This document shows, in pieces, positions 47,801-57,658 of a stretch of DNA of 64,000 bases. Under the pieces are notes generated by a model. It ran no database searches and had not been told where the DNA came from. It was given only the letters and a program-made list of their open reading frames with translations. The stretch is from Parerythrobacter_A sp963761775 (GTDB taxonomy: Bacteria > Pseudomonadota > Alphaproteobacteria > Sphingomonadales > Sphingomonadaceae). The position numbers were made by a program, and so were the translations under genes. The stretch spans positions 1,116,001-1,180,000 of the forward strand of contig CAVXIF010000011.1 of assembly GCA_963761775.1 (NCBI GenBank), in the 5' to 3' direction. Within the stretch, counting starts at the first letter, position 1; each line of letters begins with the position of its first letter.

Positions 47801-50169
47801 ATGATTCGGCTCGCTGTCATCCACCGTTCGCTTTCCACAGGTGCGGCTGCGTTCGCGCTTCTTGCAACGCCCCATTTCGCACACGCACAGACGACCGGCG
47901 CAGCCGCCGACGATGCAGATGTTGCGGGCGATCGCACGCGCAGCGGTCAGGATGCCGGGCAGATCGTCATCACCGCGCAGAAGATCGAACAGCGCGCGGT
48001 CGATGTGCCGATCACCATTTCCGCCGTCACCGGAGAGCGGATCGAGGAGCTGGGCGTCAGCGACCTGGACGAGCTGTCAAACTACGTCCCCGGCCTCAAT
48101 ATCCAGGAGCAGAGCGCGAACAATCCCGGTGTCGTCATTCGCGGCATCACGTCGGACAGCGGCTCCTCGCAACAGGGGCCGCGCGTCACGCTGTATTACA
48201 ACGGCATCGACATCTCGCGCAGCCGGGGCAGCTATCAGGCAATCTACGATCTCGACCGGGTGGAGGTCATCAAGGGGCCGCAGGCGACGCTGTTCGGCAC
48301 CGCATCGGCCGTCGGCGCGATCAGCCTTGTGTCTGCCCGCCCACGCCCCGGCGTCTCTGCCGAGTTCACCGGCGGCTACGGCAATTTCGACAGCTACCTC
48401 GCGTCCGGCTTCGTCAATGCCGGATCGGACACGGTCGCGGTGCGCGTGGCGGGCGAATACCGCAAGCGCGACGGCTATGTCGAAAACCTGTCGCCGACGC
48501 AGGAAGACGACCTGTATGCACAGGACCAGCTTGGTGTGCGCGCATCGCTGCGGTTTACGCCGACGCCGGACCTGACCATCGACCTCATCGGCACCTACGA
48601 CCAGCAGCGCAATGGCGGCACGCCGTTCATTTCCGGCACCCTGCCCGCCTTCCTCGGCGCACCGGGCGGTGCGGCCAATGCGTTCGAACCCGCCAATCTC
48701 GGCGGATCGCCTTTCTCCGAAGCAGAACTCGGCGATGCCCAACTGGGACTGGACCGCGAGGTCTATGACGCGAACCTGACGCTGGAATACCTCCTCACGG
48801 ACAGCCTCACCTTCACCACCGTCAACGGCTATCGCAAGTTCGACAGCGCCGAGGTGTTCGACGCGGACGGCTCCGCCGCCCCGTTCCTCGAATTTGCCGA
48901 GATTGCGGAAGGCGAACAGTTCAGTCACGAGGGCCGCTTCTCCTACGTAGACGATAGCTGGCGTGCGTCGTTCGGCTGGAACTTCTTCACCGAAGACGGT
49001 TTGCAGAATGTGCCGTTCAGCACCGAGGAAGGCGTGTATTTCCAGTGCGTCGTGGGACTGATCCCGAACCTGCCCTGCGTGGCGCCGGACGGCACGGTGC
49101 CCTCGCTTGCCACCACCGGCATCCTGACCGGCGGCGCGGTTGCGGCCTTCCCTTATAGCTCGGTGTTCGAGAACCAGGGCGACAACCAAAGCTATTCTGT
49201 CTTCGCAGACGCGACCTATATCCCGACCCCTGCCATCGAACTGACCGCCGGTGTCCGCGTGCTGATAGAACAGCGCAAGTCCGGCTTCCGTGCGGAAGTG
49301 CCGCGATCGCAGCTGCTCGGCGTGCCGTCGCTGTTCCCGCAGGTCGATACGCAAGGCCAGACGTTCGAGGCGGAGCGCAGCTATTCCGCCGTGCTGCCAC
49401 GCTTCAATGTGCTGTTCCGCGCAACCGACGATATCAACCTGTTCGCGACCGTGTCGAAGGGCCGCCGCTCTCCGGTTGTCGGGCTGAGCGCTTCACGCCT
49501 GCCGAACGGCGATGCCGCGCCCAACCTGCAACTGGTACCCGAGGAAACCGTGTGGAACTACGAGGCGGTCTGAAGGGCCGCGTCGGTATCCTGTCCGGCT
49601 CGCTCGGCATCTATTACCAGGAATATGAAGGGTTCCAGGTGACGCCCGCTGAAGTCGGTGCGCTGACACAGAGCATCGGCACGGCCAGCAATCTGGGTGT
49701 GGAAGCCGAATTGCAGCTGAACCCGACCGACTGGCTGAGCCTGTTCGCCAACGGCAACTATATCGACGCGACGATCGACGACGATCCAGCCTTCGCGGGC
49801 GCGTTTGCCGGCGCACGGTTCCGCCTGCAACCCGAATGGCAAGCCGCCGCCGGGTTCACCATCGACGCGCCGGTGGCCGACGGCGTGCGTTTCTTCGCCA
49901 CGCCGTCGGTCACCCATCGCAGCCGGTTGTTCTTCGAACTGCCCAACAGCAATCTGATTTCGCAACCCAAGGTGACGCTGTTCAACGCACGCGCCGGAGT
50001 AAGCTTCGCGGACGAACGGTTCGAAATCGCGGGCTTCATCCGCAATGCCTCGGACGAAGACTACCTGCTGGATGCGGGCAATACGGGCGGCGCGTTCGGT
50101 ATTCCCACCTTCATTCCGGCAGAGCCACGCTTCTACGGCATCGAACTGACTGCGCGGCTAGGCGACTGA
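47801..50169 (+). CDS. TonB-dependent outer membrane receptor (frame broken near 49567)
   Basis: The signal peptide (MIRLAVIHRSLSTGAAAFAL, cut near AHAQ) is followed by IVITAQKIEQRAVDVPITIS, the TonB-box/plug start. The plug shows NYVPGLNIQEQSANNPGVVI and YDLDRVEVIKGPQATLFGT. The first frame ends at VWNYEAV, and the rest (GRVGILSGSLGIYYQEYEGF to the last beta strand FYGIELTARLGD) is in another frame. One missing G near 49566-49568 explains this. Corrected length is 789 residues. The family imports siderophores, vitamin B12 or carbohydrates; the type resembles sphingomonad receptors of unknown ligand. AAGGAG precedes the start. Confidence 0.93.
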
Positions 50170-50787
50170 TCAGCCACCGGACAGCGCCTCGTCGATCTGG
50201 GCGAGGCGCTCCTTGCCGAAGAACATCTCGTCCCCCACCCAGACCGTGGGGATGCCGAACGCACCGCGCGTCACGGCGTCATCGGTCGCGTCGATCAGCG
50301 CCTGCTTGACGGCAGGCTCTTGCGTCTTTTCGGCAAGGGCGGCGGCATCGAAACCGGCCGCGTCGAGCGCCGCTGCAACCTGCCGGGAATCGGTAACATC
50401 CATACCGCGCTCCCAGATCGGGGGCAGCAGCGCGTCGATCATCGCGATGCGCTGTTCCTGAGATACGGCGACAAGCATGCGCTGCAAGACAATGGAATTG
50501 AACGGGAACTTCGGGTTCATGGTGAACCGCTCCAGCCCGTGCTTTGCAATGAACCGCCGCATTTCCAGCATGGCGTAGGCGTTCTTCCCCTTCACTTCCG
50601 CATCGCGGACCATCGGTGGGGCATTGCCGGTCAGCTTGTGCATCCCGCCGAGGAATACCGGCGTCACCTGCACCGTGGCGCCGTGTTCGGCCGCAATCGC
50701 CTTCAACGGTTCCCACACGAGGTAAGCATTCGGGCTGACGAAATCGAACAGCAGTTCGACGGACGTGTCATTGGAAGAGTGGATCAT
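50170..50787 (-). CDS. 2-hydroxychromene-2-carboxylate isomerase, DsbA-like fold
   Basis: The 205-residue protein starts MIHSSNDTSVELLFDFVSPN with the FDFxSPxAY motif of the HCCA isomerase group. Further signs are VTPVFLGGMHKLTGNAPP and the cis-Pro segment GAFGIPTVWVGDEMFFGKER. Such kappa-class GST-like enzymes use glutathione to isomerise aromatic-degradation intermediates. No degradation genes are next to it, so the substrate is uncertain. Its 3' end abuts the convergent TonB receptor with no gap. Confidence 0.9.
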   Translation of the reverse strand: MIHSSNDTSVELLFDFVSPNAYLVWEPLKAIAAEHGATVQVTPVFLGGMHKLTGNAPPMVRDAEVKGKNAYAMLEMRRFIAKHGLERFTMNPKFPFNSIVLQRMLVAVSQEQRIAMIDALLPPIWERGMDVTDSRQVAAALDAAGFDAAALAEKTQEPAVKQALIDATDDAVTRGAFGIPTVWVGDEMFFGKERLAQIDEALSGG

Positions 50788-50790
50788 AGT

Positions 50791-52012
50791 TTAAATCCCC
50801 GCCGCGCCCAGCGCGCGGTCCATGTCTTCGGTAACGTCGGCGATGTCTTCCAGCCCGACATTGATGCGCAACAGCCCTTCGGTGACGCCCATCTCGTCGC
50901 GCGCATCCGCCTCCAGCCCGGCATGGGTGGTGCTGGCGGGGTGGCACATCAGGCTGCGCGTATCGCCGATATTGTTGCTGATATCGATCAGCTCCAGCGC
51001 GTCCAGCACGGCATGCGCCTGCGTGCGTCCGCCCGGCACTTCGAAACTGAAGATGGGGCCAAACGCATCCATCTGTTTAGCCGCAAGGTCGTGGCGCGGG
51101 TGGCTGGCAAGGCCGGGATGGAGCATCCGTCCGCCTTTTGTTGCCAGCCGATCCTCCATGAACCGCCCCAGCGCCAGCGCATTTTCGCTTTGCCGGTGCG
51201 CGCGCAAGGACAGCGTTTCCAGCCCCTTGTGCACCACCCATGCATTGAACGGCGCGAGCGTCGGGCCGGTATTGCGCTGGAACGGCATGAGCGTCTCCGT
51301 GATCCATTCCTCGCTGCCACAGATCGCGCCCGCCATCACGCGGCCCTGCCCGTCCATCAGCTTGGTCGCGCTGTAGGCCACAACGTCCGCCCCGAATTCC
51401 ATCGGGCGCTGCAAGGCGGGCGCTGGCAAAGGCGTTGTCCACCACGGTCACGATGCCATGCGCCTTGGCCAGCGCGCAGACATGCGCAAGATCGACGATA
51501 TCGAGCGTCGGGTTGGCGGGCGTCTCGAAGAAGAAAACCTTGGTGTGGGGCTGGATCGCCGCTTCCCACGCGGCATCGTCGGCGCTGTCGATCACGGTGG
51601 TTTCGATGCCGAAGCGCGGCAGCAGGCTGTCGACCAGCCAGCGGCACGACCCGAACGCCGCGCGCGCCGCCACGCAATGGTCGCCCGCCGAAAGCTGGCA
51701 CAGCAGAGCCGCCGTCATCGCCGCCATCCCGCTGGCCTGCGCGCGGCAGGCTTCGGCACCTTCGAGCAGGGCGATGCGCTCTTCCAGCATGGCGACAGTG
51801 GGGTTCTGGAGGCGCGAATAGGTCATGCCGTCCGCCTCGCCCGCGAACCGCGCCGCGACGGTGGCGGCATCGTCGTAGGTATAGCCGCTGGTCAGGAACA
51901 GCGCCTCGCTGGTTTCGCCCTGCTCGCTGCGCCAGGTTCCACCCCGCACGGCCTGCGTCGCGGGGCGCCAGTTCCGGGTTGTCGAACGGTCCATGCCGGT
52001 GGTCTTTTTCAT
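50791..52012 (-). CDS. metZ: O-succinylhomoserine sulfhydrylase (frame broken near 51421)
   Basis: The start MKKTTGMDRSTTRNWRPATQ leads into AVRGGTWRSEQGETSEALFL, SRLQNPTVAMLEERIALLEG and TVVDNAFAS. An extra base near 51421 disrupts the frame. The next part reads PALQRPMEFGADVVAYSATK, with the PLP-binding Lys in YSATKLMDG, and ends DVTEDMDRALGAAGI. Corrected length is 406 residues. The enzyme makes homocysteine from O-succinylhomoserine and sulfide in methionine synthesis. MetZ is preferred over cystathionine lyases on the SGYTYDDAATVAARFAGE region, but the Cys/Met-metabolism family is broad. It lies three bases upstream of the isomerase gene. Confidence 0.9.
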
Positions 52013-52154
52013 GGGTTGCAGCGGTGGCGCGACAGCTAACGGTTCGTCAAGCGTGAAGGGTCTTGCGCACGACTTGGGCGCCCCTTAGCGCATCCCGCAA
52101 TGTCACACGCCTATCCCGCATCAGAACGACCCGTGGCGCTGGTCCGTTTTTCTG

Positions 52155-53384
52155 GTGCTGGTGTTCGGTGCGCTGGCGCTAGTGCGGTTGACGATTCCGT
52201 CGGGACCGCTGTTCGACGAGGTGCATTACCTGCCTGCCGCGCGTGCGCTGCTGGAGGATTGGGGCTGGATCAATCGCGAACATCCGCTGCTGGGCAAGCT
52301 GCTGATCGCGGGCGGCATGGCGGTGTTTGGCGATACCCCGTTCGGCTGGCGGATCATGCCGATGCTGGCGGGAATGCTGGCGCTGTATGCGGCCATGCGT
52401 GCGATATGGCATGCGACCGGCACGCGGTTCGCCAGCCTTGCCTGCGGTTGGCTGCTCGCGACAGGCTTCGCGCTGTTCGTTCACGCGCGAATTGCCATGC
52501 TGGACGTGTTTATGGTCGCGTTCTTCCTCGTGGCACTGTGGCAGTGCGCAGGCGCGGTGCGGCAACCGGAAACAGGACGCTTGCGGCTGGCGCTGGCGGG
52601 CGTGGCGCTGGGGCTGGCGATGGGGTCCAAATGGAACGTGCTGGTGCTCGCCATGCTGCCGGGGCTGGCATTCTTCGCAGCCCGACTGGCGGCGGGACGG
52701 CGCAGGCTGCTGACCAGCCGCCGGGGTGCGCCGGTGCCGGGCATTGCCTTGTGGGAGGCGGCGCTGTTGCTCGGTGCCTTGCCGCTGGCGGTGTATTGGC
52801 TGACCTTCCTGCCTGCCTATTTCGCACCGTCCGATCCATTGGAGCCGGGCGGGTTTATCGCGCTGCATACCGAAATCCTGCGACTGCAATCGTCAGTGAT
52901 CGCGGTGCATCCCTATCAGAGCCAGTGGCCCGACTGGGTGCTGAACCTGCGCGCGATCTGGTACCTGTACGAGAACGCCGACGGGGCGCAGCGCGGCATC
53001 ATGCTGATCGGCAATCCGCTGACCATGCTGGCAGGGTTGCCCGCGCTTGGCTGGGCGGCGTGGGCCGCATGGCGCAGGCGGCGATGGGACGCGCCGGCGG
53101 TGCTGCTGCTGTATGCGGTCGGCGTCGGCATGTGGGCGGTGGTCGATAAGCCGGTCCAGTTCTACTACCACTATTTCCTGCCAAGCTGCTTCCTGATGGC
53201 CGCGCTGGCGATGGCGCTGGACGCGCTGTGGCAGGCGGGCGGACGATGGCAGCGCGGTGTTGCGCTGGCGGTGCTGGCGGGTGCGGGGGGCGTCTTCGCG
53301 TTCTGGTACCCGATCCTGAGCGCAGCGGCGCTGGCAGGCGAACAAAGCTTTACGACCTGGGCCTGGTTCGCGGGGTGGCGTTAG
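52155..53384 (+). CDS. PMT-type phospholipid-linked sugar glycosyltransferase, membrane
   Basis: The product has about 409 residues and many membrane segments. The N-terminal acidic motif of PMT-family enzymes is present: FDEVHYLPAARALLE, followed by REHPLLGKLLIAGGMAVFGD. The next part includes ARIAMLDVFMVAFFLVALW and GVALGLAMGSKWNVLVLAM. It transfers a sugar from a polyprenyl-phosphate donor in the periplasm. Homologous starts would include NDPWRWSVFLVL upstream; this joins the ATG at 52100 if one base near 52109 is removed, so the real N-terminus may be 18 residues longer. The nearby GT2-GtrA gene, convergent with it, may make the donor. Confidence 0.87.
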   Translation: MLVFGALALVRLTIPSGPLFDEVHYLPAARALLEDWGWINREHPLLGKLLIAGGMAVFGDTPFGWRIMPMLAGMLALYAAMRAIWHATGTRFASLACGWLLATGFALFVHARIAMLDVFMVAFFLVALWQCAGAVRQPETGRLRLALAGVALGLAMGSKWNVLVLAMLPGLAFFAARLAAGRRRLLTSRRGAPVPGIALWEAALLLGALPLAVYWLTFLPAYFAPSDPLEPGGFIALHTEILRLQSSVIAVHPYQSQWPDWVLNLRAIWYLYENADGAQRGIMLIGNPLTMLAGLPALGWAAWAAWRRRRWDAPAVLLLYAVGVGMWAVVDKPVQFYYHYFLPSCFLMAALAMALDALWQAGGRWQRGVALAVLAGAGGVFAFWYPILSAAALAGEQSFTTWAWFAGWR

Positions 53385-53394
53385 CGTTTCTTTC

Positions 53395-53572
53395 GCGCAG
53401 AGGCGCAGAGGACGCAAGAGGTTTGTGTTGCAGCACGAAGACACGCAAGATGTTGCGTGTGCGGCGGAGCCGCTTTCAAATACTGCCATTGTCTCATGGT
53501 GCAGTTCGCGTCGGGTTAAAAGCCTGCGGCGCAACAACCTCTGATTTCACTGCGTCCTCTGCGCCTCTGCGC
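53395..53572. repeat. 178-bp element with perfect 22-bp terminal inverted repeats
   Basis: GCGCAGAGGCGCAGAGGACG plus CA at 53395-53416 is the exact reverse complement of 53551-53572. Between them are 134 bases without an ORF. The element fills most of the gap between the convergent glycosyltransferase genes. It looks like a non-autonomous repeat element or a bidirectional terminator; no transposase is visible. Confidence 0.75.
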
Positions 53573-53579
53573 CGCAAAA

Positions 53580-54680
53580 TCAATACCGCCCCCAGACGAA
53601 CCGGCTCGACAGCGCGTAATTCCACACCGCGCCCACCACGATCCCCGCCAGCGCGGCCAGCGCCCAGTAAACGCCGCGCTCCACCAGAAATGCCGCCATC
53701 GCCACATTCGCCAGTGCTCCCACTGCGCACGTGCCGCAAAAGCCCAGCCAGCCGCGCAACATCGCACCCGCCCCGACCAGCCGCCGGTCGCGATAGGTCA
53801 GCCAGTTGTTCAGCCAGAAATTGAACGTCATCGCCGCAAACGTCGCGACGGCCTGCGCCTTCCAGAAGGTCGCCGTAAAGCCCGGATAGAGCGGTGCAAG
53901 CACCAGGAAATGCACCAGCACACCCAGCGCGCCGACCGTGCCGAACAAGGCGAAACGCACCGGCACCAGCCGCCCGAAGGTGCGCTCGTACAGGGCCACC
54001 AGAAACTCGAACGCCACCGCGCGGTCCAGCTTGCTCTCGCCGCTGCGTCGCGCCGCAAACTGCATGGGGATTTCGCGCACGCGCAGCGGTTCAGGCGATG
54101 TCGCAAGTATATCGAGCAGGATCTTGAAACCAATGCCCGAAAGGCGCGGCGCAAGCGCACGCAGGCGCGCGGTTTCCAGCAGAAAATACCCGCTCATCGG
54201 GTCGGTCAGGTCCGTGCCGGTCAGGCGCCGCGCCAATCGGTTGGCAAAGCCCGATGCCGCCTCGCGCCGCGCATCGGCCAGCCCCGCCGCGCTGGCCCCG
54301 TCGGCGAAGCGGCTGGCGACAGCAAGGTCTGCCGCCCCGCCCTGCACAACCGCCAGCATGGCAGGCAACAGCGCCGGGTCATGCTGGTGGTCGGCATCCA
54401 TCACCGCCACGAAAGGCGCAGCGGTGGCGCACATACCCTCTATCGCGGCGGAGGCCAGCCCGCGTCGCCCCGATCCCTGGCCTATGCGCTGTATCACGCG
54501 AACGCGCGGATCGTTCTCGGCCAGCGCGCGGGCGGCGTCCGCCGTGCCATCCGCGCTATCGTCATCGACCACGATGACTTCCCAGCCGGTGTCGCCCATC
54601 GCGGCGTCGATCCGCTTGACCAGCGGCGCGATGTTGTCGCGTTCGTTCAGCGTCGGCAGGACAATTGCGAGCGTCGGCAT
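53580..54680 (-). CDS. GT2 dolichyl-phosphate-mannose-synthase-like glycosyltransferase fused to GtrA
   Basis: The 366-residue protein starts LAIVLPTLNERDNIAPLVKR with VIVVDDDSADGTADAARALA and MDADHQHDPALLPAML, a GT-A fold with DxD-type DAD. After about residue 230 follow four membrane helices of the GtrA type (FALFGTVGALGVLVHFLVLA, FNFWLNNWLTYRD, ALSSRFVWGRY). The N-terminal domain charges a polyprenyl phosphate with a hexose; GtrA is thought to flip the lipid-linked sugar. It is a plausible partner of the PMT-type enzyme across the convergent gap. Confidence 0.93.
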   Translation of the reverse strand: MPTLAIVLPTLNERDNIAPLVKRIDAAMGDTGWEVIVVDDDSADGTADAARALAENDPRVRVIQRIGQGSGRRGLASAAIEGMCATAAPFVAVMDADHQHDPALLPAMLAVVQGGAADLAVASRFADGASAAGLADARREAASGFANRLARRLTGTDLTDPMSGYFLLETARLRALAPRLSGIGFKILLDILATSPEPLRVREIPMQFAARRSGESKLDRAVAFEFLVALYERTFGRLVPVRFALFGTVGALGVLVHFLVLAPLYPGFTATFWKAQAVATFAAMTFNFWLNNWLTYRDRRLVGAGAMLRGWLGFCGTCAVGALANVAMAAFLVERGVYWALAALAGIVVGAVWNYALSSRFVWGRY

Positions 54681-54686
54681 TGCCAG

Positions 54687-55746
54687 TCAGAGCGCGGCCA
54701 GAACCGCGTCGCCGATTTCTGCGGTCGAGGCTGTGCCGCCAAGGTCGTGACCCCGCACCCCGTCCGCCAGCGTCCGCGCCACGGCGGCTTCCACACGCAC
54801 CGCGTCGGCTTCGCGCCCGAACGAATGGCGCAGCATCATCGCCGCGCTCAAAATCGCCGCAACCGGGTTGGCGACGCCCTGCCCCGCAATATCGGGCGCG
54901 CTGCCGTGGATGGGTTCGTAAAGGCCGAAGGTGCCGTAATCCGTCTGCCGTTCGCCCAGGCTGGCGCTGGCGAGCAGGCCGATGGAGCCGACGCACGCGC
55001 TGGCGAGATCGGACAGGATATCGCCGAACAGATTGCCGGTCACGATGGTGTCGAACTGCGCCCGGATCGCGCACCAGCTGCATCGCGGCATTGTCGACAT
55101 AGAGGTGATCGAGCGTCACGTCGGGATATTCGCCCGCTACGGCACACACCACGTCGCGCCATAGCTGGCTGGTTTCCAGCACATTGGCCTTGTCCACGCT
55201 GGTCAATCGCCCGTTACGGCCCTGCGCCGCGCGAAAGCCTGCATGGGCGATGCGACGCACTTCGGGTTCGGCGTAGGACATCATGTCCCACCCTTCGCGC
55301 GCACCATCAGCCGTTTCGCGCATGCCCTTGTCGCCGAAATACACATCGCCGTTCAGCTCGCGCACGATCAGCAGGTCGATTGCGCCCGCCACATCCGGTT
55401 TGAGCGAGGACAGCCCCTCCAGCCCCGGCATCGTGCGCGCGGGGCGCAGATTGGCGAACAGCCCCAGCTTCGCGCGCAGGCCCAGCACCGCCTGTTCGGG
55501 CCGCAACGCGCGTTCCAGCGTATCGCAGGCCGGGTCACCTACCGCGCCGAACAGCACCGCATCGGCGCGCGTCGCCATGTCGAGCGTTTCTTCGGGTAGC
55601 GGATGACCGTGGCGGTGATAGCCCGCCGCGCCGACATCGCCGGTGAACAGCGTCAGACCGGGCAGCGCCAGCGCCTCCAGCACGCGCACCGCCTGCGCGG
55701 TCACTTCGGGGCCGATCCCGTCGCCGGGCAGTATCGCGATTCTCAC
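54687..55746 (-). CDS. leuB: 3-isopropylmalate dehydrogenase (frame broken near 55062)
   Basis: The N-terminal part begins MRIAILPGDGIGPEVTAQAV and shows the dimeric dehydrogenase motif VRELNGDVYFGDKG and DHLYVDNAAMQLVRDP. One extra C at about 55061-55063 destroys the frame. The continuation QFDTIVTGNLFGDILSDLAS, EPIHGSAPDIAGQGVANPVA and a Thr/Ala-rich end belong to the same enzyme. Corrected length is 352 residues. It oxidatively decarboxylates 3-isopropylmalate to 2-oxoisocaproate in leucine synthesis. It overlaps the recO stop by four bases and may be co-transcribed. Confidence 0.94.
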
Positions 55747-56342
55747 CCCATTCGTCCCAACCGTTCACCCAGCATCGTGCGCGCGGCCATAACATCGCCG
55801 CGCCGGTCGGCAAGCAGGTAGCGCTGGATGGGCGTAGCCTGCTGCGTGAAACGGTCGAGCAAATCGTCCAGCGCCGCATCGGCAGGCGGCGCGCCGCCAC
55901 CATAGCCCAGCTCGCGCAGCAACAGCGCCTCGTAGGCCAGCATCCCGCGCACCCATTCGCGCGCCGATCCGGCATTGCAGATCGCATCCAGCAGTGCGGC
56001 GAGCGCGCCGTGCAGTGCGGGGTAAGCATTGCGTTCGGGCAAAACGGTGGCTGTCAGCGCGGTTGCCCAGCCGATGGCGGCGGCGGGCAGCGGTTCGGAC
56101 AGCCACGGGCCGCGGCTGGTCACTAGCTCCAGCCGCGCGAACGGTAGCTGCGTGTCGGATTTGGCGCGGATATCGGCGGCAACGATGTTGCCGGGAATAA
56201 CCACCGGCCGCAGCGCGCGGCCCCGCCCGCCCGCGACATAGGCGGCGACCATGCCAGCTTCGGCGGTCATCATGCGGGCGATAACCGCCGTCTCGCCATG
56301 TACGCGGGCGGCCAGCAGAATGGCGTGGGCGCGCAGGTTCAT
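55743..56342 (-). CDS. recO: DNA repair protein RecO
   Basis: The 199-residue product starts MNLRAHAILLAARVHGETAV with the OB-fold segment (VIARMMTAEAGMVAAYVAGG) and RALRPVVIPGNIVAADIRAK, followed by a helical region with MLAYEALLLRELGYGGGAPP. It lacks a clear zinc motif, as in many alphaproteobacterial RecO proteins. RecO loads RecA together with RecR in gap repair. It precedes leuB with a four-base overlap. Confidence 0.92.
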   Translation of the reverse strand: MNLRAHAILLAARVHGETAVIARMMTAEAGMVAAYVAGGRGRALRPVVIPGNIVAADIRAKSDTQLPFARLELVTSRGPWLSEPLPAAAIGWATALTATVLPERNAYPALHGALAALLDAICNAGSAREWVRGMLAYEALLLRELGYGGGAPPADAALDDLLDRFTQQATPIQRYLLADRRGDVMAARTMLGERLGRMG

Positions 56343-56361
56343 CGGCGCACCACCCAGGGTG

Positions 56362-56601
56362 TCAGGCTTCGCGCATAGCCTCTTTCGATGTCTTCACGGC
56401 CAGCAATTCGGCGCGGTCCATCGACCAGTTCTTCTGCATGCGAACCTGTGGATTGGGTGCGCACCAAAGTTCGCCCGTCGCATCTATGGCCGTCACCCAC
56501 ATCAGATTGTGTTCGGCACCGTAGTCGATCACGGCCAGCGCGCTGCCGTCGCCTTTGCCAAGGACATGGAGGGGTATCGGCGGATTGAGTTGCGTGAGCA
56601 T
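56362..56601 (-). CDS. Small conserved hypothetical protein
   Basis: A start at MLTQLNPPIPLHVLGKGDGS gives 79 residues, continuing ALAVIDYGAEHNLMWVTAID and PNPQVRMQKNWSMDRAELLA. The pattern GxHNLMWVT with WCAPNPQVR is well formed and conserved-looking, but no function is known to me. A longer upstream frame overlaps the ubiK-like gene and is not supported. It lies 19 bases upstream of recO on the same strand. Confidence 0.75.
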   Translation of the reverse strand: MLTQLNPPIPLHVLGKGDGSALAVIDYGAEHNLMWVTAIDATGELWCAPNPQVRMQKNWSMDRAELLAVKTSKEAMREA

Positions 56602-56699
56602 AGTCGCGTCCTTTCGATGACGCTGATCTACCCGCCCGCATGCAACAACGATACGCGATAAATGTAATCCCGCGTTGCCATTCGACCCAACGGGTTCGC

Positions 56700-56948
56700 C
56701 TACTTGCCGTGCTTCGCTTCGAGCGCAGCGACCCGCTCCGCCAGCGCGATGCTGTCTTCGCGCGCCTTGGTGGCCATCGCCTTGACCGTGTCGAATTCCT
56801 CGCGGCTGACGAAATCCATGCCACCCATCGCTTCTTTCACACGCTCGCGCGCGCTTTCGCGGGCTTCGCGGGTCATGCCCGCAAAGGTGCCCGCCGCGCT
56901 GTTGGCGAGTTTGACGAAATCGGCGATCATCGGGTTCTGGCTCTGCAT
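56700..56948 (-). CDS. ubiK: Ubiquinone biosynthesis accessory factor UbiK-like (YqiC/BMFP)
   Basis: The 82-residue protein starts MQSQNPMIADFVKLANSAAG, then TFAGMTREARESARERVKEA and a terminal coiled coil with REEFDTVKAMATKAREDSIA. This is the BMFP/YqiC arrangement, with an amphipathic N-terminal helix and a trimeric coiled coil. In E. coli UbiK assists aerobic ubiquinone synthesis with UbiJ. The assignment rests on size and pattern. Confidence 0.83.
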   Translation of the reverse strand: MQSQNPMIADFVKLANSAAGTFAGMTREARESARERVKEAMGGMDFVSREEFDTVKAMATKAREDSIALAERVAALEAKHGK

Positions 56949-56988
56949 GCGGCATATCTGGCGATGCGAGGCTTCCGGCGCAAGTGTC

Positions 56989-57537
56989 TTAGAACTCCAC
57001 GCGCTGCACGGCTTGCGTCGGGTCCACCCCGTCGGCATCGGGGTTGAGCGCCAGGAACTGGTAATTCAGCACGCCCGCAAAACACACCCACACCAGATAC
57101 GGCACCAGCAGCAAACCGGCCAGCGGACGAATCTGCCAGAACCGCGCGATGGTAGCGGTCAGGACCAGCACCAGCACGGTCAACACGATCAGCCCGCCCG
57201 TCATCTGGTACGCGCCGAAAAACACCGGCGTCCAGGACAGGTTCAGCGCGAACTGCACCGCGAACAGCACCAGCGCGGCGGTCCGACCCTTTGCACCCCA
57301 CGCGGCGCAAACCAGCGCAAGCGCGATACCCATCATCACATAGAGGATGCTCCACACGATGCCGAACCACATCGGCGGCGGGAAGATCGCGGGCTTTTCA
57401 AGGCTCTGGAACCAGACGGTGTCCGGACTGCCCAGCTGGCCGAACAGGAAGCCGAGCAGCAGGCAGCCGGGCACCGCGAACAGCGCCCAGCGCAGGAAAC
57501 TTGCGCGCAGTTGGCCTCTGGATGCCAGCATCGTCAT
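56989..57537 (-). CDS. TspO/MBR family membrane protein
   Basis: The 182-residue protein has five predicted helices and the TspO signatures PAIFPPPMWFGIVWSILYVM, LFAVQFALNLSWTPVFFGAY and YLVWVCFAGVLNYQFLALNP. The Trp-rich WSILY, NLSWTPVFF and WxxxAxxLNY positions are conserved. Bacterial TspO proteins bind porphyrins and affect tetrapyrrole and stress responses. The gene stands beside ubiK. Confidence 0.95.
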   Translation of the reverse strand: MTMLASRGQLRASFLRWALFAVPGCLLLGFLFGQLGSPDTVWFQSLEKPAIFPPPMWFGIVWSILYVMMGIALALVCAAWGAKGRTAALVLFAVQFALNLSWTPVFFGAYQMTGGLIVLTVLVLVLTATIARFWQIRPLAGLLLVPYLVWVCFAGVLNYQFLALNPDADGVDPTQAVQRVEF

Positions 57538-57658
57538 GGTCGCGCGCTCCTGTGCGAATCCTCATCCGACGCCCCTGCGCCGTGGCGCCACTTATAGGCG
57601 GCGTACGAAAGGCGGCAATGGCACGCACTGGCTTGGCACAGGGCCGTACCGTCGCGGG

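Noticed and set aside
52013..52099. SAM riboswitch upstream of metZ
   Set aside because: Alphaproteobacterial methionine genes often carry SAM-II elements, but the conserved loop sequences of that class were not found by eye; a covariance-model search would decide.
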